NCBI GenBank assembly: GCA_026120185.1
Contig: JANUWF010001937.1
Span: 558,001-622,000 of the forward strand
Direction: 5' to 3'
Length of the DNA: 64,000 bases
Origin: Voacanga thouarsii
Taxonomy: Eukaryota > Streptophyta > Magnoliopsida > Gentianales > Apocynaceae
The translations under genes and the position numbers were made by a program. Shown here in pieces: positions 1 through 10,134 of this stretch. Below the pieces are notes generated by a model that searched no databases, was not told the DNA's origin, and saw only the letters and a program-made list of their open reading frames with translations. Position 1 is the stretch's first letter. Each line of letters starts with the position of its first letter.

Positions 1-585
1 AATAAATTCCTTTTCAAGAAAGAATCCATTTCGTGCAACAATTACTCTATTTTCTTTTGGGAGATAAAATTGATATCCTTTAGTTTCCTTAGGATACCAC
101 ACAAATATGTATTTATCTGATTTGAGTGCAAGTTTATCAGACAATAGACGCTTTACATAAACTTCGCAACCCCAAATATTGAAAAATGACAAATTAGGTC
201 ATCTCCCAGTCCATATCTCATATGGCTTTTTTTGAACCAATTTAGATAGAACCCGATTTAGTATGAATGCAGCAGTCTCTAGGGTAGAACCCCAAAAGGA
301 GATTGGAAGATCAATTTGACTCATCATAGATCGAACCATATCTAAAAAAGTTCGATTTCTCAGTTCAAATACACCATTCCAGTAAGGTATTCCAGGTGGA
401 GTTAATTGGGACATAATTCCACAATTCTTAAGATGCTCATCAAACTCGTGAATTAAATATTCACCACCTCGATATGATCGAAGTGTTTTGATACTTTTGC
501 CAAGCTGATTTTGTACTTCATTTTGAAATTCTTTGAATTTTTGGAATGATTCAGATTTATGTTTCATCAGATATAGTTAGCCATA
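1..585 (-). pseudogene. Copia integrase core fragment
   Basis: This is the catalytic integrase part of a copia polyprotein, the enzyme that inserts the cDNA into chromosomes. The longest open stretch is 199-567 (122 residues). It shows the copia hallmarks KTLRSYRGGEYL (usual SDRGGEY, so the second catalytic Asp is replaced by Tyr), PYWNGVFELRNRT (usual [12 protein letters not shown]; Glu of the triad is still aligned) and SFWGSTLETAAFILNRV. From 198 down to 1 the frame shifts and continues with the IWGCEVYVKRLLSDKL region that follows the integrase core. The changed Asp and the frameshift make it inactive. Confidence 0.88.
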
Positions 586-917
586 TCTGCTAAAATCATC
601 TGTAAATGTAATGATATACTAAAATCCTCCTTTAGCATGTGTATTCATTGTCTACATACATCAGTATGTATTAGGCCCAATAAATTAGTTGCCCTTTCAT
701 TTTGTCCCTTAAAAGGTGCCTTAGTTATTTTTCCTAATAAACAAGAATAACATGTTTCGTAAGATTCTAAATCAAACAAATTAGAAGCTCATCATTATGA
801 AGCCTTGTAATGTGTTTCTCATTTATATGGTCCAAACGACAATGCAGAATTAAGTCTAATTTAAATCGTTGGATTTCAATCTCTTAGTATTAATATTATA
901 GATAGACTTGTTCAAAG
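586..917 (-). pseudogene. Copia GAG-pre-integrase fragment, broken
   Basis: Minus-strand translation gives recognisable pieces of the zinc-binding GAG-pre-integrase module: a region like HCRLDHINEKHITRLH, then ESYETCYSCLLGKITK, then a piece like LLGLIHTDVC, which holds the first integrase Asp. Frameshifts and stops separate these pieces. The fragment ends at 917, where copia A is inserted. Its missing N-terminal partner lies at 10135 and to the right. Confidence 0.8.
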
Positions 918-2671
918 TGTTGGATTGTATGCCGTTTTAGACTAGATTTCTGATGTAAAATCGAATATTTTAATAAAAGAATTTATTTTCAGAATTTGTT
1001 TGTGAATTTACTTTTTGTTTGTGCACAATTTTTGTTTAGAACAGACCCATTGTGTTTAAATAAGTGATCCATATGAATGGCGGTCTTTCACAGTAAGGTA
1101 TGGATCACGGGTTATTTAACACATAAACATTTGTTCTTAACCTATTGATGAGACTGGGAATCTCATCATTTTTAGGTTATTATGTTATGAATTCCAAATG
1201 GGAAATGGCTTACCTTTAACTAGTGAGTAGTCCACTCACTTCATGACATAAGCGTATTTCGAATACGTAGGATAGGATCTGTAGTAGTGATTTCTAAAAG
1301 TACTATATGATAGAAACCTAGACTACTACCGCTACAACGTGGACTAGTACTCTACGACTTGAGTATGAGTTGGTGGTCTGACGAAGCTGGAAGCATATGC
1401 TTTGATATGCTATAGTTGAGGTTCTATAGTAGAACCAATATACTTGTGTATTGGGTATATGTAACTAGTTAGTTAAAACAGACTTATACAAGATAGTTTC
1501 TGTACTATATCACCCCTTGTGGTTGTCCGAATGGTCTAAAATGTCCAGGGCCCTAGGAAACATGACTCGGATGTTTGCTTTAGGGTAGCTCCCTTGGAAA
1601 GCGAAAAAACTCCAGGAAGTCGTAGATCATTAGACTAGAAGCCTAAGGATGGTAGATGTCATTTAGAGAGGTGTTAGTACACTTTTTCCTCTCTAAATGT
1701 ATGGCGATGTGTAGAGGGGTATTTTAGTCATTTCACCTGTAGGTCAGAGACTTTGCTAACGCAGCATTGTCCTTGGGGTCAATATTTCCTTATGGTGATA
1801 TTATGAAATATTTAAAATGCAAAATACAGCTATTTATATGGCAATGGTATTTTGGTCATTTTAGTAGCCAATGTGGTGTGTCTTTTGGTCCCTAGTATAG
1901 ACCGTGAGTCCTAATTAAATGCCAGCTAAAGAATTGATCTTAAAGTAAATGAAATTTATTTTATTTAAATAGCCTGATTTAATTATTGGGCTAGAGTAAA
2001 ATAAAGGTCCATGGAGAGAGTGATTTAATTAAATTAGTTTGGTGGGTTAATTAATTATTCAGGGTTTTGGCCCAGTTTGAATAATTAAAGATTAACCTGG
2101 GACTAAACTAATATAGGCTTAATTAATTAGATTAGTTTATTTGGGCTAAAAAATTAATTATTAATTGGGCCATTTATTTGGTTTTAGTTAGAATAATTAA
2201 TTAAGCCCAAAAGTAACACTAAGAGTCCAATGGCCCAATCCAGTTTAACCTAGGGGTTTTATTTAGGTTAAATAGGAGAAAAGAAAACAACGTTGTTTTT
2301 CTAGGGTTTTCCTCTTTGTGGAAAAAACCAGACATTTTTTTCTCTCCCTCTCCGGAAAATATTCTTTGGCCCTTAGGTTCTTTCACCAAAATGATATTAG
2401 GCAGGTCATATACTGGAAGATCGAGAGCTAGACGTTCACCTACATGCAAATAAGAAGTAGAAGGCTTGCAGGAATTGCACCAAGGGTTTCCACGAGCGTG
2501 CCTACCCCAGTTCCGCGTATTCCAGTTCAACCGATTTTGAGGACAATAAGAGGTAATAAGGGAAAAATTATATACTTTTTTCTTTTTTTCTTCTTCACGC
2601 AGGTGTGCTGCATTTTTTTCGTTGTTCCTTGGCTGGTTTTTTGCTATGTTTCGCTCACAATTTTATCTTCA
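918..2671 (+). repeat. 5' LTR of copia A (1754 bp)
   Basis: The LTR begins with TGTTGGATTGTATGCC and ends with TTCA just before the primer binding site. It repeats at 8374-10134 and, in more diverged form, in copia B and C and as fragment D. A TATTTATATGG stretch at 1831-1841 is kept in all family LTRs, and a TTAAATAG stretch near 2269 is also partly kept. Either could be the TATA box. The 3' part contains a short conserved reading frame that ends at a splice donor (2444-2552). Confidence 0.93.
2444..2552 (+). CDS. LTR-encoded exon 1, predicted N-terminal extension of Gag (copia A)
   Basis: This is a short open frame inside the LTR, starting at ATG 2444. It encodes 36 codons plus one base and begins MQIRSRRLAGIAPRVSTSVP, with an Arg-rich start and a Pro/Val-rich remainder ending in PILRT. 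It stops at AAGAG|GTAATA, a good plant splice donor. Joined to the acceptor at 4451, the leftover G plus AA makes a Glu codon directly before the gag ATG, in frame. Related frames in the 3' LTR and in LTRs B and C keep the same phase although their lengths differ. I infer a spliced, extended Gag; the role of the extension is unknown, possibly nucleic-acid binding or nuclear targeting. Without splicing the frame would read on into intron sequence. Confidence 0.65.
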
Positions 2672-2673
2672 AT

Positions 2674-2685
2674 TGGTATCAGAGC
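2674..2685 (+). promoter_or_regulatory. Primer binding site, initiator tRNA-Met type
   Basis: TGGTATCAGAGC lies two bases after the LTR end. It matches the 3' end of plant initiator tRNA-Met, the usual copia primer for minus-strand DNA synthesis. Confidence 0.93.
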
Positions 2686-2989
2686 ATGAAGATATTTGCA
2701 CATATAGGAAGCCTGTATGCTAGTTAATAAAATCGGACAGTTATGTGTGATTAACTGTGATCCTTCGCTGGTTTTTTGGTATGGATAGATAGCTTGTTAA
2801 ACTTCTCAGATGGAGGTATAGGTGGGATGTAATTCACTGTTTTTCCAAGAATAAATCGTGTAAACCCAATTTTAATGGGTATAGGAGGTTGTTGGTTTTT
2901 GGTTTTATTGATTTTGGTTGAAATCGGAGGGCAAAAGTAAGCAAATCCATTGCAGAAAAAAAAAAAAAACTAGAAGAAAACGCAGAAGA

Positions 2990-3330
2990 AGAATTTGCAC
3001 TGGAATTTTTGATGCAGAAGGTACTGTTCATCAGCTCGGCTTAGTGAGCCGAGCCACCGACAACAATCCATGTACCAGGAGCAATCAAGGCGGCTTGACT
3101 CGGCTTGGAGGGTTTTGGCTCGGCTACATGCGGGTGAAATTGAATTGCATATTTGCAATTCAATTGCGAAATCCGGAATTCTTCACGTGGGTCAATACGC
3201 GGGTCAGCACTGGGGTGGGTTGTGGGCTTGAATGGTCCATGAGGCGAATGTTCCGGTGCGGCGGGTGTTGTGGACCGCTGACCAGAATGGCTTTGTTCCT
3301 GTGCGGTGGGTGCAGTGAACCAATGGGAAT
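2990..3330 (+). other. GC-rich hairpin cassette in copia A leader
   Basis: This is a GC-rich island in an AT-rich leader. It contains the hairpin CTCGGCT-TAGTG-AGCCGAG near 3035, repeated CTCGGCT units, and a perfect 10-bp stem TTGAATTGCA / TGCAATTCAA with a TATT loop at 3140-3163. The matching place in copia B (43945-44190) and C (52195-52365) has different GC-rich sequence between better conserved flanks. Short overlapping frames here (2918-3439 on plus and several on minus) have no family resemblance and are not kept in B or C, so I do not call genes. Confidence 0.6.
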
Positions 3331-3589
3331 TTTTTTTCCCCTTGTAATTTTCTTGCATTTCCTTTTTTGTTTTGGGCTCCATACCAGGCGAAGTAAATAT
3401 TTTTGCAATATTTTATATTCTTGGAATATATTTGCATGAAAAATATTAGTAAGGGATTTTAGGATTAAACAGGATCATTAATTAATTAATATGTTTAATT
3501 CTATTACTTGGGCACTTAGGTTTAAAAATAGAAAAGCATAAAAACGTTTACTGTTTTCTAGCATGCTATTTTTTTGTGTACTTATATGT

Positions 3590-3985
3590 GCCTTTTCTCA
3601 AAGACCAAAGTCTTTGGGAACATTTTTTACAAGAAAAACATTTTTCTTCAAAAAATTAAATGGTTATTTTAATTTATACAAAAATTAATCCTTGAATATT
3701 TTCTCAAAGGATTTAATCCTTGACATAGAAAATATATTGGATTTAGATATTTTTGTAAATTAAAATGGAGAGCCATTTTGTTTTATTTTGCACTAGAAAA
3801 ATTGTTTTGTCAAATAAACTTGAGACCAAAGTCTCTAGAAAGTTTTAATTGGAAATTTTTTTGAAATCATTAAGTTTTAACTTGAATAAAATTAGTCCAT
3901 GGAAAAATCTCTTAAAGGATATAAACCTTGACATAGAGATTTTAGTGGACTTAGATATTTTATTTTTGAGTTAAAGAAAAACTTA
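3590..3985 (+). other. Two tandem long stem-loops in copia A leader
   Basis: Two related modules lie in tandem, about 225 bp apart. Each starts with a small hairpin with loop CAAA (AAAGAC-CAAA-GTCTTT near 3603; GAGAC-CAAA-GTCTC near 3825). Each then has a long imperfect hairpin (3666-3766 and 3874-3974) with arms of about 40 nt. The first has an inner stem AAGGATT / AATCCTT at 3707-3721. The second has an outer stem AAAATCTCT / AGAGATTTT. Copia C keeps both modules with paired base changes, and B keeps the second. A structured RNA is likely; its role is unknown. Confidence 0.6.
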
Positions 3986-4029
3986 GTGGAAATTTCAAAA
4001 GGATATTTTTCCAGAAAACCTTTATTTTA

Positions 4030-4440
4030 AAAGACTAAGTGGGAGAGGGGTTCCAACGGCCCCACGGCTTCCATCACAGTCCTCATTAGAGATCGTGGGT
4101 CCCCTCGCGTCACCTGGGAGTGAACCCGTATAGGATGTGGATACCACAAGATGGAAGGATGTAATTAATAAGCCGGGGCAAGTACTATGATCGGCCAGCC
4201 CACGTTGGAGATTATAGTGCGAGGTATGTCCATAGAAAATGAGAGGAAACGGCCATCCCATGATGGAGTTATCATCTAGATCATTACCTAGAAGGGAAAT
4301 TAATTTGTGGTGGTTAATACACTTAGCTTAGGGAACAGTTAGTCTTCCTAAGAAGCTATGTCAGTTTTCCTAAGAGCTAAATTATTTTTAGTGCACAAAT
4401 TTTATTTTATTTTCACAAACTAAATTCTTTCTTTTATTTT
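4030..4440 (+). other. Conserved leader block before gag of copia A
   Basis: About 300 bp, beginning around GGGAGAGGGGTTCCAACGGC, is strongly conserved with 44790-45120 (B) and 53085-53303 (C). It has no conserved reading frame. Its closeness to the gag acceptor suggests a role in the unspliced RNA, such as splicing control or packaging, but this is inference. Confidence 0.5.
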
Positions 4441-4451
4441 TCGATTTTCAG

Positions 4452-5245
4452 AAATGGTGGGAGGTTTTTTTAGTCCATTGGCCGTTATTCTCAGGGAGAA
4501 TAAGTTAACGGGTCCAAACTATGTGGATTGGAAAAGGAACCTGGACATAATACTCACAGCCGAAGAGTATAAGTATGTCCTTTATGAAACCTGCCCTATT
4601 ATCGGGGAAGGTTCCACCGCCGAAGAGCGAGAGGCTGAGAAGGCGTGGAAGAAGGCTGACGAAATGGCACGTTGCTATATGTTAGCCTCCATGTCTAATG
4701 TGCTCCAGTTAAAACACGAGCACATAGCTTCTGCATATGACATCAGTCAATCATTGGCTACTATGTTCGCGGACAAGAGCTGGCCCGCAAGGCAGGAGGC
4801 TCTTCGAACTATTATAAACACTAAGATAGCTGAGGGAGCATCAGTCCGAGAGCATATGCTCAAGATGATTACTGCTTTCTAGGAGGCAGAAATCTTAGGG
4901 GCTATCATTGACCCCGAGAGCCAAGTGGACATGGTTCTCGAATCTCTACCGGGTTCCTTCACTCAGTTCAATTTGAACTATAACATAAACAAATTGAACA
5001 TGAGTTTGACTGAATTGATGAAGGAGCTTCAGATGGCGGAGAAGGTCATGAACCTGCAGTCAAAGGCCATGATTGATAAGGCTTCTTCTTCAAGAACTGG
5101 GCCTAAACCCAGAAAGTTCAAGAGGAAGAATGGGAATGTAGCAGCCCAGCCCAAGACCCAGCCCAAGGACAAACCAAAGGGCAAGTGCTTCAAATGTGGG
5201 AAGAAGAGACACTGGAAAAAGGAGTGTCTAGATCTTCAAGCCTAG
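4452..5245 (+). pseudogene. gag: Copia A gag (capsid and zinc knuckle)
   Basis: This is the Gag protein of copia A, which would form the virus-like particle. The ATG is at 4454, and predicted exon 2 begins at 4452. The first 142 residues carry the copia Gag start (ILRENKLTGPNYVDWKRNL), followed by the UBN2-type helical region with KKADEMARCYMLASMSNVLQ. A TAG at about 4880 interrupts the frame where family members read on into EAEILGAIIDPESQVD. The second part continues to LVKELQ-like helices and a CCHC zinc knuckle CFKCGKKRHWKKEC near 5189-5230, with all four metal ligands kept. A TAG then separates it from the protease, so the element has at least two stops in or after gag. Confidence 0.9.
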
Positions 5246-5284
5246 AAAAACCCCACAGGTAATGTTTTCTATCTAGAGTTTATA

Positions 5285-6757
5285 TCAATGATAGGATCAA
5301 CTTCCACTTGGATTGTTGATTCAGGAGCCACTGATCATATCTGTAACTCCTTACATGGGTTTAGAAAGATTAGAAGACTCAAGAAAGGCGAACATGGGCT
5401 ATGAGTGGGTAATGGAGCACAAGTCTGGGCCCTTGCAGTGGGAGAGCTAGATCTTATTTTTTATTGTAATAAAATAGTGGTTTTAAAAGACATTTTATAT
5501 GTACCTGGATTTCGTCAAAATTTGATTTCAGTTGCAAAACTTATAAATCAAGGATATTCTGTATCTTTTCATTCTGGTATTTCTATCAGTAGAGATGGAG
5601 AAATTTTATGTACTGGGCACATGAATGGAAATCTGTTCTTTTTAAACCCTATTAACAACCAATCAAATAACACTCAGTCTGAACCTTTAACTAAGAAGAG
5701 AAATACCAATATCAATGATTCATACCTTTGGCATCTAAGATTGGGTCATATTAACTCAACCAGGATTCAGAGGCTAATCCATGATGGGCCTTTGGGCTCA
5801 TTGAGATTGGAAAGTTGGCCTCAGTGTGAATCCTGCCTGATGGAAAAGATGACCAAAAAGTCATTTGCACCAAAGGCGGATAGAGCCAAGGAGGTGTTGA
5901 GTCTTGTTCACACTGATGTGTGTGGTCCATTATCTACACCAGCTAGAGGAGGTTTTGAGTACTTCATCACTTTCACGGATGATTGTACGAGATATGGTTA
6001 CATTTACCTAATGAGACGCAAGTCTGACTCTTTTGGCAAATTCAAGGAGTTTAAGGCTGAAGTAGAGCGTCAGACAGGTAAATTAATCAAAACCTTACGA
6101 TCGGATCGTGGTGGAGAGTACCTCCTAGGTGAATTCAAGGACTACATGGTACATCATGGGATAGTATCCCAGCTCTCTGCACCGGGAACACCCCAGCAGA
6201 ACGGAGTAGCTGAGAGAAGGAACATGACATTGATGGAAATGGTCCGAAGCATGATGTCTCATGCTACTCTTCCAGTGTCCTTTTGGGGATATGCCCTAGA
6301 GACAGCGGTATATATTCTGAACTTGGTTCCTTCCAAGTCAGTACCTAGGACTTCCTATGAAATGTGGACTGGGCGTAAGCCAAGTCTGAATCATCTCAGG
6401 ATTTGGGGTTGTCCAGCTTATGTACTAGTCAAGGGAGACAAGTTGGAACTAAGATTAGAATTATGCTATTTTGTTAGCTATCCAAAAGGGACAAAAGGAG
6501 GTTACTTTTATTATTTCAAGGAGCAGAAGGTACTAATCAGTACCAATGCTAGATACTTGGAAAATGATCAAAGTACTTCCACTAAAGGTTCAATGAGGTT
6601 GGAACTTGAGGAGAAGTTATCTACGGAATCAATTCTTCTGACCCGATTATGGAATAAGAAGAGGCACAGCCTCAAGAGCCTATGCAAATGGAGCCTCGTC
6701 GTAGTGGGAGAGTATCTAGAGTTTCGGATAAATGGATTGGAGAAGCCTTTGAGCTAG
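5285..6757 (+). pseudogene. pol: Copia A protease and integrase
   Basis: This is the N-terminal part of the copia polyprotein. The aspartic protease motif WIVDSGATDHIC lies at about 5310-5345. A TGA near 5402 follows, in the place of an Arg or similar codon. From 5405 a 450-residue stretch carries the GAG-pre-integrase module (WHLRLGHI, then CESCLMEK, an HHCC zinc site) and the integrase core with Asp at 5915 (HTDVCG), Asp at 6104 (SDRGGEY) and Glu near 6212 ([10 protein letters not shown]), so the DDE triad is intact. It then reads [17 protein letters not shown] and the region after the core. Near 6580-6757 the frame slips, and the real continuation is in another frame from 6682. Confidence 0.92.
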
Positions 6758-6759
6758 TC

Positions 6760-8351
6760 TTCGACCATCAAGAACAAGACCCCACTAGATACGAAGAGGC
6801 TATTGCTGATGCCGATGCAAATCTGTGGCATGAAGCAATGAAAGCCGAGATTGAGTCTATGTACCTCAATCAAGTTTAGGATCTTGTAGCTTCACCTGAC
6901 GGGATAAAACCCCTTAGGTGCAAGTGGGTGTACAAGAGAAAGAGGGGAGCAGATGGGAAGGTGGAAACCTTTAAAGCTAGGCTTGTGGCGAAATGGTATA
7001 CTCAGAAAGAGGGAATCGACTATGAGGAAACCTTTTCCCCGGTAGCCATGCTTAAATCCATCTGCATTCTCCTTGCCATCGCATGTTACTATGACTACGA
7101 GATATGGTAAATGGATGTCAAGACGACATTATTAAATGGCCATCTTAGCGAAGACATCTATATGTCCCAACCGGAAGGCTTTATTGCTGAAGGCCAGGAA
7201 CATATGGTTTGCAAGTTTAAAAAGTCCATTTATGGACTTAAGCAGGCATCGAGAGCATGGAATATTCATTTTGATGAGACTATAAAGTCTTATATTTTAT
7301 TCAAAAAGAAGATGAACCATGTGTGTATAGGAAACTTGAAGGCATTAATGTGATTTTTCTTGTCCTGTAATTGGATGACATTCTACTCATTGGAAATGAT
7401 GTAGGGACATTGTCATCTACAAAGGTTTGACTGTCTAGTCAATTCAGTATGAAGGACTTGGGAGAAGCCAACTACATTCTCGGGATTAGGCTTCTTAGAA
7501 ATAAGAAGCAGAGAATGTTAGAGTTATCCCAAGCAATATACATTGACAAGATGCTGGCCAAGTACAGTATAGACTCATGCAAGGGAGCTCTAATCCCTTG
7601 CAGACATGGGTTGTCATTTTCTTCAAGAGACTGTCCTAAGTCTCAAGAAGAAAAGGATAGAATGAGTAGGATTCCCTATGCTTCGGCTGTAAGAAGTCTT
7701 ATGTACGCCATGCTGTATACTAAGCCAGATATCTACTTTGCTGTGGGCATAGTTAGCAGATATCAGTCAAACCCATGGGAAGTTCATTGGCAAGCTGTAA
7801 AGCATATTTTCAAGTACCTCAAGGGAACGAGAGATTATATGCTAGTTTACAGGGCTGATGATTTGGTTCCTACAGGATACACAGACTCAGACTTCTAGGC
7901 AGATAAGGATGAGAGAAAATCCACTAGTGGATATGTCTTCACCTTATCTAGAGGAGCAATTTCATGGAGGAGTATCAAATAGTCTTGTATTGTCGACTCA
8001 ACCATGGAAGCTGAGTATGTGGCAGCTTCGGAGGTGTCCAAGGAAGCAGTTTGGCTCCGAAAGTTCTTTTCAGAACTTGGAGTCATACCACATATGGACA
8101 GGCCAATTGTGATGTATTGCGATAATACTGGAGCAGTATCGCAATCTAAGGAACCTCGAAACTACAAGAAGGGGAAACACATCGAGAGGAAGTACCACCT
8201 GATCCGGGATTTCATCCAGAGACGGGAAGTCGTGGTGGAACATATTACCTCAGAAAATAATCTAGCAAATCCATTCACCAAGCCTTTGGTTGAGAGAATC
8301 TTCAAGAGACACTTAAATGCCATAGGGGTGGGCACCTATGGACTGACCTAG
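6760..8351 (+). pseudogene. pol: Copia A reverse transcriptase and RNase H
   Basis: This is the C-terminal polyprotein part that copies the RNA genome into DNA. Pieces in order: KWVYKRKRGADGKVETFKARLVAK (6925-), FSPVAMLKSI, MDVKTTLLNGHLSEDIYMSQPEGF (7111-), KSIYGLKQASRAW, the polymerase box near 7366, then the RNase H region ending in HLIRDFIQRREVV and NPFTKPL at 8351. The polymerase box reads stop-Leu-Asp-Asp in place of Tyr-Val-Asp-Asp, so the catalytic box itself carries a stop. Other stops are at 6877, 7108, 7896 and 7979, mostly TAG or TAA in place of Trp or Gln-type codons, and there is a frameshift near 7320-7370. Confidence 0.9.
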
Positions 8352-8360
8352 TCTTAGAGT

Positions 8361-8373
8361 GCAAGTGGGAGAT
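8361..8373 (+). promoter_or_regulatory. Polypurine tract of copia A
   Basis: GCAAGTGGGAGAT directly precedes the 3' LTR start TGTTGG. This is the usual copia primer for plus-strand DNA synthesis. Confidence 0.9.
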
Positions 8374-10134
8374 TGTTGGATTGTATGCCCTTTTAGACTA
8401 GATTTCTGATGTAAAATCGAATATTTTAATAAAAGAATTTATTTTCAGAATTTGTTTGTGAATTTACTTTTTGTTTGTGCACAATTTTTGTTTAGAACAG
8501 ACCCATTGTGTTTAAATAAGTGATCCATATGAATGGCGGTCTTTCACAGTAAGGTATGGATCACGGGTTATTTAACACATAAACATATGTTCTTAACCTA
8601 TTGATGAGACTGAGAATCTCATCATGTTTAGGTTATTATGTTATGAATTCCAAATGGGGAATGTCTTACCTTTAGCCAGTGAGTAGTTCACTCACTTCAT
8701 GACATAAGCGTATTTCGAATACGTAGGATAGGATCTATAGTAGTGATTTCTAAAAGTACTTTATGATAGAAACCTAGACTACTACCGCTACAATGTGGAC
8801 TAGTACTCTACGACTTGAGTATGAGTTGGTGGTCTGACAAAGCTGGAAGCATATGCTTTAATATGCTATAGTTAAGGTTCTATAGTAGAACTAATATACT
8901 TGTGTATTGGGTATATGTAACTAGTTAGTTAAGACAGACTTGTACAAGATAGTTTCTGCACTATATCGCCCCTTGTGGTTGCCCGAATGGTCTAAAATGT
9001 CCAGGGCCCTGGGAAACATGACTCGGATGTTTGCTTTAGGGTAGCTCCCTTGGAAAGCGAAAACACTCCAGGAAGTCGTAGATCATTGGACTAGAAGCCT
9101 AAGGATGGTAGATGTCATTTAGAGAGGTGTTAGTACACTTTTTCCTCTCTAAATGTATGGCGATGTGTAGAGGGATATTTTAGTCATTTCACCTGTAGGT
9201 CAGAGACTTTGCTAAAGCAGCATTGTCCTTGGGGTCAATATTTTCTTATGGTGATATTAGGAAATATTTAAAATGCAAAATACAGCTATTTATATGGCAA
9301 TGATATTTTGGTCATTTTAGTAGCCAATGTGGTGTGTCTTTTGGTCCCCAGTATAGATCATGAGTCCTAATTAAATGCGGGCTAAAGAATTGATCTTAAA
9401 TTAAATGAAATTTATTTTATTTAAATAGCCTGATTTAATTATTGGGCTAGAGTAAAATAAAGGTCCATGGAGAGAAAGATTAAATTAAATTAGTTTGGTG
9501 GGTTAATTAATTATTCAGGGGTTTGGCTTAGTTTGAATAATTAAAGATTAATATGGGACTAAACTAATATAGGCTTAATTAATTGGACTAGTTTATTTGG
9601 GCTGAAAAATTAATTATTAATTGGGCCATTTATTTGGTTTTAGTTAGAATAATTAATTAAGCCCAAAAGGTTAAACTAAGAGTCCAATGGCCCAATCCAG
9701 TTTAACTTAGGGGTTTTATTTAGGTTAAACAGGAAAAAAGGAAACAACGTTGTTTTTCCAGGGTTTTCCTCTCTGTGAAAAAAAAAAAACCAGACGTTTT
9801 TTTTCTCTCCCTCTCTAGAAATTATTCTTTGGCCCTTAGGTTGTTTCACCAAAACGATATTAGGCAAGCCATATACTGGAAGATCGAAAGCTAGATGGTC
9901 ACCTACATGCAAAGAAGAAGTAGAAGGCTTACAGGAATTGCACCAGAGGTTTCCACGAGCGTGCCTACCCAAATTCCGCATATTCCAGTTCTGCCGATTT
10001 TGAGGACAAGAAGAGGTAATGAGAGAAAAATTATATACTTTTTTCTTTTTTTCTTCTTCACGCAAGTGTGCTGCTTTTTTTTCGTTGTTCCTTGGCTGGC
10101 TTTTTGCTATGTTTCGCTCGCAATTTTATCTTCA
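8374..10134 (+). repeat. 3' LTR of copia A (1761 bp)
   Basis: It matches 918-2671 along its whole length, from TGTTGGATTGTATGCC to TTCA, with scattered substitutions and small indels. It ends at CGAAG, the right target-site copy. It carries its own copy of the exon 1 frame at 9907-10015. Confidence 0.94.
9907..10015 (+). CDS. Copy of LTR-encoded exon 1 in the 3' LTR
   Basis: ATG 9907 opens a frame starting MQRRSRRLTGIAPEVSTSVP. It ends at AAGAG|GTAATG after 109 nt, the same length and phase as in the 5' LTR. Compared with that copy, several residues differ but no indel or stop breaks it. In the 3' LTR it has no role, because the transcript would end or leave the element here. Confidence 0.5.

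Larger units (their letters stand above)
2553..4451 (+). other. Predicted leader intron of copia A spanning LTR end, PBS and leader
   Basis: The donor is G|GTAATA at 2552/2553. The acceptor at 4451 is CGATTTTCAG|AA, preceded by a T-rich tract and followed by the gag ATG at 4454. The length is 1899 nt. It contains the last part of the LTR, the primer binding site, a GC-rich hairpin cassette, two long stem-loops and a conserved 300-bp block. Copia B has the matching donor and acceptor in the same phase. RNA spliced this way lacks the primer binding site and could not be reverse transcribed, so unspliced genome and spliced mRNA would have separate roles. Splicing is inferred from sequence only. 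Confidence 0.6.
918..10134 (+). mobile_element. Complete Ty1/copia element A with both LTRs
   Basis: This is a full-length copia retrotransposon: 5' LTR 918-2671, tRNA-Met type primer site 2674-2685, a leader of about 1.8 kb, gag, protease, integrase, reverse transcriptase, RNase H, polypurine tract and 3' LTR 8374-10134. The flanks are CAAAG on the left (913-917) and CGAAG on the right (10135-10139), a 5-bp target duplication with one change. By eye the LTRs differ at about 3 per cent of sites over the first 640 bp, so the insertion is not very recent. Several stops in gag and pol make it non-autonomous now. Two further members of the family, B and C, lie to the right. Confidence 0.95.

Noticed and set aside
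2219..3439. Several open frames on both strands in the copia A LTR end and leader (for example 2219-2530 minus, 2918-3439 plus, 3041-3382 minus)
   Set aside because: No domain. They overlap each other, and the matching places in copia B and C are not open in the same way. Only the short exon 1 frame is kept across copies.
9676..10065. 129-codon minus frame in the 3' LTR of copia A
   Set aside because: It is antisense to the exon 1 region and opens by chance. The 5' LTR copy has a shorter, different frame.
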